In this document: piece after piece, positions 59,244-64,000 of the stretch
Position numbering within the stretch: the stretch's first letter is position 1
Layout of the letters: every line of letters starts with the position of its first letter
Origin: Chitinophaga vietnamensis
GTDB taxonomy: Bacteria; Bacteroidota; Bacteroidia; Chitinophagales; Chitinophagaceae
Assembly: GCF_902167635.1 (NCBI RefSeq)
Contig: NZ_CABHMS010000010.1
Location: forward strand, 62,001 to 126,000
DNA length: 64,000 nucleotides
Reading direction: 5' to 3'
Position numbers and translations under genes: made by a program
The notes under the pieces: generated by a model
The model's database searches: none
What the model was told of the DNA's origin: nothing
What the model saw: the letters and a program-made list of their open reading frames with translations, nothing else

Positions 59244-60401
59244 ATGGAACAACACAATTTCGACATACGGCTTTTAGAAAGATACCTGGCAGGCACAGCT
59301 TCTCCGGAGGAAGTGCAGCAGGTAGAAGATTGGCTCGCTGCCAGCGAGGCGAATGCGCCGTTATTTGATGATGAACATTCCACGGAGGCGATCAGGTTTA
59401 AAGACAAGGCAAAGGCAGCGCTACTGGGGAAAATGAATGCTGACCCGGACGCTGCCGGCGCTTTCCCCCGCCGCCGTATCACGATGATGCGATGGGCTGC
59501 TGCGGCGGCTATGGCAGGAATCCTGATCACCGCGTGGGTGTTTCATGCCCGGCATATCACCCCTACGGATAAACGGAAAGCGATATCGTTAAAGGAAACC
59601 ATGTCTTCCGGCGCCGGCCACAAAGCCCTGCTGCATTTGTCCGGCGGCCGCGACATTGCCCTGGACACTGTTCCGGTGAACGCTGTGATCACCGATGGAA
59701 ACGTTCGCATTACCAAAACGAACGGCCATGAAATTGAATATGCAGCAGGGGGTAATATAACGGCCACGCATACACTCAGTTTGCCCAAGGCATCGCGCTA
59801 TACCGTAGTGCTGCCCGATGGCAGCAAGGTATGGCTCAATGCTCTGTCGGCCATCACTTTCCCGGCGGCATTCACCAGCGCTGCACGCCAGGTGAGCATC
59901 CGCGGCGAGGCCTATTTTGAAGTGGCCAAGCGAACGTTTGCAGGCGCGCGCCAGCCCTTTGTCGTGCAGGCGGGAGCCGCCACCATACAGGTACTGGGCA
60001 CGCATTTCAATATCAATGCCTATGAAAATGAGCCTGTCATCAAAACCACGCTACTGGAAGGAAGCGTACAAGTGAACGTGAAAGGTAAACATACGCTGAT
60101 CCAGCCCGGACAACAGGCCCGCGCTACCCGCCACGGGAACCTGAGCGTTGTACAACCAGATATAGACGAAGTAATGGCCTGGAAAAAAGGCTACCTGCAA
60201 TTCGACAACACGCCACTGGAAGAAGTATTTCGCCAGATCGCACGCTGGTATGACGTTGAAGTGCGTTTCGCCGGAAATGCCCACCAGGGAGCTTTCCACG
60301 GGAAGATATACCCGAACATGCAACTGTCCGAAATCCTCAGCGGCCTCAAAGCCAATGGAGCACGCTTTTCCACCAAAGGAAATATCATTATTGTTGAATA
60401 A
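59244..60401 (+). CDS. FecR-family anti-sigma factor
   Basis: 385 residues from the ATG at 59244. The longer frame from 59211 lies in GC-rich repeat sequence. The N-terminal cytoplasmic sigma-binding part (FDIRLLERYLAGTASPEEVQQVEDWL) is followed by a transmembrane helix (about 82-100), the periplasmic FecR domain (SRYTVVLPDGSKVWLNALSAITFP, FEVAKRTF, VLGTHFNINAY) and a C-terminal DUF4974 module (GYLQFDNTPLEEVFRQIARWYDVEV). It transmits the state of the SusC-type receptor to the ECF sigma factor. The partner sigma gene at 58246 is on the opposite strand and susC begins 70 bases downstream. Confidence 0.92.
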   Translation: MEQHNFDIRLLERYLAGTASPEEVQQVEDWLAASEANAPLFDDEHSTEAIRFKDKAKAALLGKMNADPDAAGAFPRRRITMMRWAAAAAMAGILITAWVFHARHITPTDKRKAISLKETMSSGAGHKALLHLSGGRDIALDTVPVNAVITDGNVRITKTNGHEIEYAAGGNITATHTLSLPKASRYTVVLPDGSKVWLNALSAITFPAAFTSAARQVSIRGEAYFEVAKRTFAGARQPFVVQAGAATIQVLGTHFNINAYENEPVIKTTLLEGSVQVNVKGKHTLIQPGQQARATRHGNLSVVQPDIDEVMAWKKGYLQFDNTPLEEVFRQIARWYDVEVRFAGNAHQGAFHGKIYPNMQLSEILSGLKANGARFSTKGNIIIVE

Positions 60402-60470
60402 AACCTGACACGCGGATTCTCTTGCCTGTTATCAAGCATCTACCATTTTAACAACCTAAAAATCGTATGT

Positions 60471-63400
60471 ATGAGGTTACCTTTAAAAAGAACCCTTGCA
60501 CGCCGGCGTTATGCCCGGAAAACCTTGCTACTGCTACTATCCAGCCTGTTGCTGTGCTGGAGCCACGCGTATGCCGATCGCCAATCACAAAAGGTAAGTC
60601 TGGACGTGACCAACCAGCCCCTGGAAAAGATCTTCAAAAAAATGGAAGAAAAAACCGGCTATGTTTTTTGGTATAAAATGGATGTACTGAAAAAAGCCAG
60701 ACCCGTTACCATCAAAGCGATCAATGAAGATGTGCTGGTAGTAGTGGATCAGATCTTCAAATCACAACCGCTTACCTATAGCGTGGTAAACAATATCATT
60801 GCTATCAAGGAAAAGGAGAGCGATGCCAAACCCGCCATGCTGGCGGATGCGCCGCCGATAGTGGTAAAAGGTAAAGTGGTCAATGAAAGCGGCGAACCGC
60901 TGATCGGCGTTACCATCAAAACAAAAGATAACAAAGCCTTCGCCACCACCAACGAAAATGGCGAGTTCTCCATCAAGGCGGCGCCGGGCGATGTGCTGGT
61001 ACTTTCCTATATCGGCTTTCAGACTACGGAAGTGGCTATACGTTCTGAAGACGCTTTGAGTATTACGCTGAAATCAGCTGCCGACAAGCTTTCCGAAGTA
61101 GTGGTAGTTGGCTACGGCACACAGAAGCGCGCTAACCTCACCGGCGCAGTGGCTACGGTGAACTACGATAAAGTGATGGAAAGCAGGCCTATCACCAATC
61201 CCAGCCAGGCGTTGGCTGGTAAGGTGTCTGGTGTTTTTGTAAGCCAGAACTCCGGCTCTCCCGGCAGCGATGGCGCTACCATCCGCGTACGTGGCTATGG
61301 TACGCTCAATAACACCGATCCGCTGGTACTTATTGATGGTATTGAAGGCCGCCTCGCAGAACTCAATCCTGCCGATATCGCCAGCATCACCATCCTGAAA
61401 GATGCGGCTTCAGCCTCCATCTATGGCTCCCGCGCAGCTAATGGCATCGTGTTGGTTACCACTAAAAAAGGAAGCTACAATTCAGAGCCGGTGATCTCCT
61501 ACAACGGCTATTACGGTTTCCAGCAGCTCGGCCGCAAATACGACCGCATCAACAATAGCGTGGAATTTATGAACCTCTGGAACAGCGCGGTAGTCAACAG
61601 CGGTGGCGATCCGCTCTTCCCGGCGAATGTGATCGACAGCTTCTCCAAACATAATGATCCTTATCTCTACCCCAACACTGATTTTTATAAACAGATATTC
61701 CGTACTGCACCGATCACTGAACACAACATCTCCGTAAGAGGAGGTTCTGCGAAACAGAATTTTTTTCTCTCCGCCAATTATCTCTCCCAGGATGGTATCA
61801 TCAAACAAACCAACAGCAAACGTTATGGCGTCAACTTTTCTTTGAACAATAAAATAAAAGACTGGCTGGAAGTGGGCGGCCGCGTGCAGATCACGCGTAA
61901 AGTCACTAACAGCCCTTACAATGGTATCGACCGCATCTACTACATCCTGTCCAATGGCGGCTATCCCTTCATTGCGCCTTATACCAGCGATGGCCGCTTC
62001 GGCGCTACACAGGCACTCAAGCCGGATGGCTCGCCCATCGTGGATTCCCGCAACCCGCTGCCCGATCTGTATAATGGCAACAGCCAGTATGTGAATACTT
62101 TTTTCCGGGCCAACCTGAACGCTACGGCTAACATCACGAAAGACCTTACTTTCAAAACAATGTTCACCGGGCAATCAAACAACAATCGTCAGGATCGATA
62201 CAATCAGCTCAACTACGTATATACGTCCACGGGGCTGCAAGGCAAAGTGCTCGATTACCCTTCCCAGGTTACGCCATACAGGAGCAATAATGAAGAGTTC
62301 TATTGGGTATTCTATAACACGCTCAACTATACGAAATCCATCAACAACGTACATAACTTTTCCGCGATATTGGGTACGCAGGCAGAGTCGTACCAGCTCA
62401 AGAACATGTCGGCGCAAAAGTCCGACCCGCCTAAGTCCGGCCTGAATGAAGTAGATGCAGGTACCAGTAATGTGCAGGCTTCCGGCAATACTACTGAATG
62501 GAGCATGCTCTCTTATTTCGGTCGTGTGAACTATAATTACCGCGAAAAATACCTGTTGGAAGGCAACCTGCGTGCGGATGCTTCTTCCCGTTTCCGGCAG
62601 GGCAACCGCTGGGGCTATTTTCCATCTGTATCAGTAGGCTGGGCGATGGAGAAAGAAAATTTCATCAAACGTTTGCCTGCGATCAGTCAGCTGAAATTAC
62701 GCGCCTCCTGGGGCCAGCTGGGCAACCAGAATATCGACAACAACTATCCGTACATCGGTGCAGTGACGCAAACTAACGGTACCAGCTATACGGTGGGCGG
62801 CCAGCTGGCGCCCGGCGCCGCCATCACGCAACTGGTGGATCGCAATATCAGCTGGGAAACCACTACCAGCGCAGATGTGGGATTAGACCTCGGCTTCTTC
62901 GATAATGCCCTTTCTTTCGAGCTCGACTACTTCAATAAAAATACCGACAAGATATTGGTGCAATTGCCTATCTCCAGCACTTTGGGAGAAGTGAGCGCAC
63001 CGATACAGAATATTGGTAAGATGAATAACAAAGGCTTTGAATTTGCGGTGAACTACCGTTCGCCGGAATATAAGTCGGGCTTCAGTTACGCCATCGGCGC
63101 CAACGTCTCCTATATCAAAAATATGGTCACCAGATTCCGCGAAGATGCGCCGGACCAGCTATGGCTGATCCGCGAAGGACAGCCTTACAAAATGCTGTAT
63201 GGTTTCAAGGCCATCGGTATTTTCCAGACAGACAAAGAAGCGTCTCAATACATGTATGCCAATGGCTATGTGCCGAAGGCGGGAGATATCAAATATGAAG
63301 ATGTGAACGGCGATGGCAAACTCGATTACAAAGACAAGCAAGCCCTTGGAAACACGCTGCCATCCTGGACTTACGGCTTCACCATCAATGTCAATTACAA

Positions 63401-63842
63401 ACGTTGGAGCCTGAACGTAGTAACGCAGGGTATGGCCGGCGTATATGGTTATAACCAGAGTGCCTGGACCACGCCGCTGGGCATTTCCGGAGGCACCTTG
63501 CTGACCCGCTGGCGCGACGCCTGGACGCCGGAGAACCACAGCGCCACACTGCCAAGGATCGTGGTGAACGATACCTGGAACCGTTACGAATCTTCTTTCT
63601 GGGTGCAAAATATGAGCTATCTGAAGATCAAGAATATCCAGCTCTCCTACCAGCTGCCCGAAGCCTGGATGAAGACTATCCGCTTCAGAAGCGCGAATGT
63701 GTATGCCAACGTACAAAACCTGCCATCCTTTACCAGCAAGGGTTACATTGGTTTTGATCCGGAGCAGAACACGTTCGGTAACGGCGCAACCATCTATCCC
63801 ACGCCGGTGATCACATCTTTTGGTATCAATGTGCAACTTTAA
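60471..63842 (+). CDS. SusC/RagA-family TonB-linked outer-membrane transporter with STN domain
   Basis: 1123 residues. After a long basic signal peptide (ending around AYAD) comes a secretin/TonB short N-terminal (STN) domain (about 42-108; LDVTNQPLEKIFKKMEE), which talks to FecR. A carboxypeptidase-regulatory-like domain (about 131-205; VVKGKVVNESGEPLIGVTI), the TonB plug with VVVVGYGTQKRANLTGAVA and RVRGYGTLNNTDPLVLIDGI, and the 22-strand barrel follow. The STN domain explains regulation by the sigma/FecR pair. It imports oligosaccharides together with the SusD lipoprotein, whose gene starts 6 bases downstream. The substrate is likely a sialylated or related glycan, judging from the sialidase, but this is inference. 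Confidence 0.95.
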   Translation: MRLPLKRTLARRRYARKTLLLLLSSLLLCWSHAYADRQSQKVSLDVTNQPLEKIFKKMEEKTGYVFWYKMDVLKKARPVTIKAINEDVLVVVDQIFKSQPLTYSVVNNIIAIKEKESDAKPAMLADAPPIVVKGKVVNESGEPLIGVTIKTKDNKAFATTNENGEFSIKAAPGDVLVLSYIGFQTTEVAIRSEDALSITLKSAADKLSEVVVVGYGTQKRANLTGAVATVNYDKVMESRPITNPSQALAGKVSGVFVSQNSGSPGSDGATIRVRGYGTLNNTDPLVLIDGIEGRLAELNPADIASITILKDAASASIYGSRAANGIVLVTTKKGSYNSEPVISYNGYYGFQQLGRKYDRINNSVEFMNLWNSAVVNSGGDPLFPANVIDSFSKHNDPYLYPNTDFYKQIFRTAPITEHNISVRGGSAKQNFFLSANYLSQDGIIKQTNSKRYGVNFSLNNKIKDWLEVGGRVQITRKVTNSPYNGIDRIYYILSNGGYPFIAPYTSDGRFGATQALKPDGSPIVDSRNPLPDLYNGNSQYVNTFFRANLNATANITKDLTFKTMFTGQSNNNRQDRYNQLNYVYTSTGLQGKVLDYPSQVTPYRSNNEEFYWVFYNTLNYTKSINNVHNFSAILGTQAESYQLKNMSAQKSDPPKSGLNEVDAGTSNVQASGNTTEWSMLSYFGRVNYNYREKYLLEGNLRADASSRFRQGNRWGYFPSVSVGWAMEKENFIKRLPAISQLKLRASWGQLGNQNIDNNYPYIGAVTQTNGTSYTVGGQLAPGAAITQLVDRNISWETTTSADVGLDLGFFDNALSFELDYFNKNTDKILVQLPISSTLGEVSAPIQNIGKMNNKGFEFAVNYRSPEYKSGFSYAIGANVSYIKNMVTRFREDAPDQLWLIREGQPYKMLYGFKAIGIFQTDKEASQYMYANGYVPKAGDIKYEDVNGDGKLDYKDKQALGNTLPSWTYGFTINVNYKRWSLNVVTQGMAGVYGYNQSAWTTPLGISGGTLLTRWRDAWTPENHSATLPRIVVNDTWNRYESSFWVQNMSYLKIKNIQLSYQLPEAWMKTIRFRSANVYANVQNLPSFTSKGYIGFDPEQNTFGNGATIYPTPVITSFGINVQL

Positions 63843-63848
63843 AAAGAA

Positions 63849-64000
63849 ATGACTATGCGATATATATGTTTTTTGATGATGGCCCTGATGTTGTTGGTCA
63901 GCAGCTGCTCTAAATCATTCCTCGATAAAAAGCCCGACGACCGCATCACTACAGAAAATTTCTGGCAGAATGAATCCGATGCCTTGCTGGCTTTGTACGG
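63849..64000 (+). CDS. SusD/RagB-family glycan-binding lipoprotein, 3' end outside window
   Basis: The first 50 residues are visible. ATG at 63849 (a second at 63855) begins a signal peptide with lipobox LLVSSC, followed by KSFLDKKPDDRITTENFWQN, the standard SusD N-terminus. It caps the SusC barrel and binds the oligosaccharide at the cell surface. The gene is cut by the end of the window. Confidence 0.9.
   Translation, partial: MTMRYICFLMMALMLLVSSCSKSFLDKKPDDRITTENFWQNESDALLALY

Overview
The window looks like chromosome of a Bacteroidota bacterium of the Chitinophagaceae, most likely Chitinophaga or a close relative. The support is a SusC/SusD pair with an ECF sigma factor and a FecR anti-sigma factor, a protein with a gliding-motility (type IX secretion, type B) C-terminal domain, a hybrid-type propeller histidine kinase, TAnnTTTG promoter boxes, an absence of Shine-Dalgarno sequences, and moderate GC content. 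No tRNA, rRNA, insertion sequence, prophage or CRISPR array was seen.

Layout. 0-5 kb: a truncated BNR/YCF48-like protein and a histidine kinase/response regulator pair. 5-12 kb: two tiny membrane peptides, then parE - DUF1835 - cupin - parC (topoisomerase IV). 11.6-19.5 kb (minus strand): a dihydroorotase-like protein that has lost its metal ligands, DUF4199, two glycosyltransferases, and the full hddA-gmhA-hddC-gmhB set for GDP-D-glycero-alpha-D-manno-heptose. 19.7-29 kb: HEAT-repeat protein, DPP-IV-type peptidase, a DUF1349 protein behind two LacI-type operators with a LacI regulator next door, two lipoproteins (one OmpA-like) and an AT-rich outer-membrane beta-barrel protein.

29.6-35.7 kb (minus strand) is the most interesting block. 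It is a tight five-gene run: a flavin disulfide reductase, an ABC ATPase, a fused permease/substrate-binding protein, EgtB and EgtD. I read it as an ergothioneine locus that combines synthesis, import (EgtUV-like) and possibly re-reduction. The binding domain of the transporter is circularly permuted relative to OpuCC.

35.8-57 kb is housekeeping and accessory genes: dusB, an aldo/keto reductase, a class V aminotransferase, GH3 and GH9 glycosidases, a Na+/H+ antiporter, an FtsX-type permease, an MFS pump, a large M43 metalloprotease-like secreted protein, an acetyltransferase and a NUC1-type nuclease. 57.1-64 kb is a polysaccharide-utilisation locus: GH33 sialidase, ECF sigma factor, FecR, SusC and the start of SusD. 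The sigma factor and FecR are divergent, and a 100-bp tandem repeat of hairpins lies between them.

A second theme runs across the window. Intergenic gaps, mostly between convergent stop codons, hold long palindromes built from AT-rich words (5.04, 11.56, 16.68, 38.46, 42.0 and 54.15 kb). Two of them (192 and 253 bp) are clear copies of one family. One of these reaches into the aminotransferase gene and supplies its last codons and stop.
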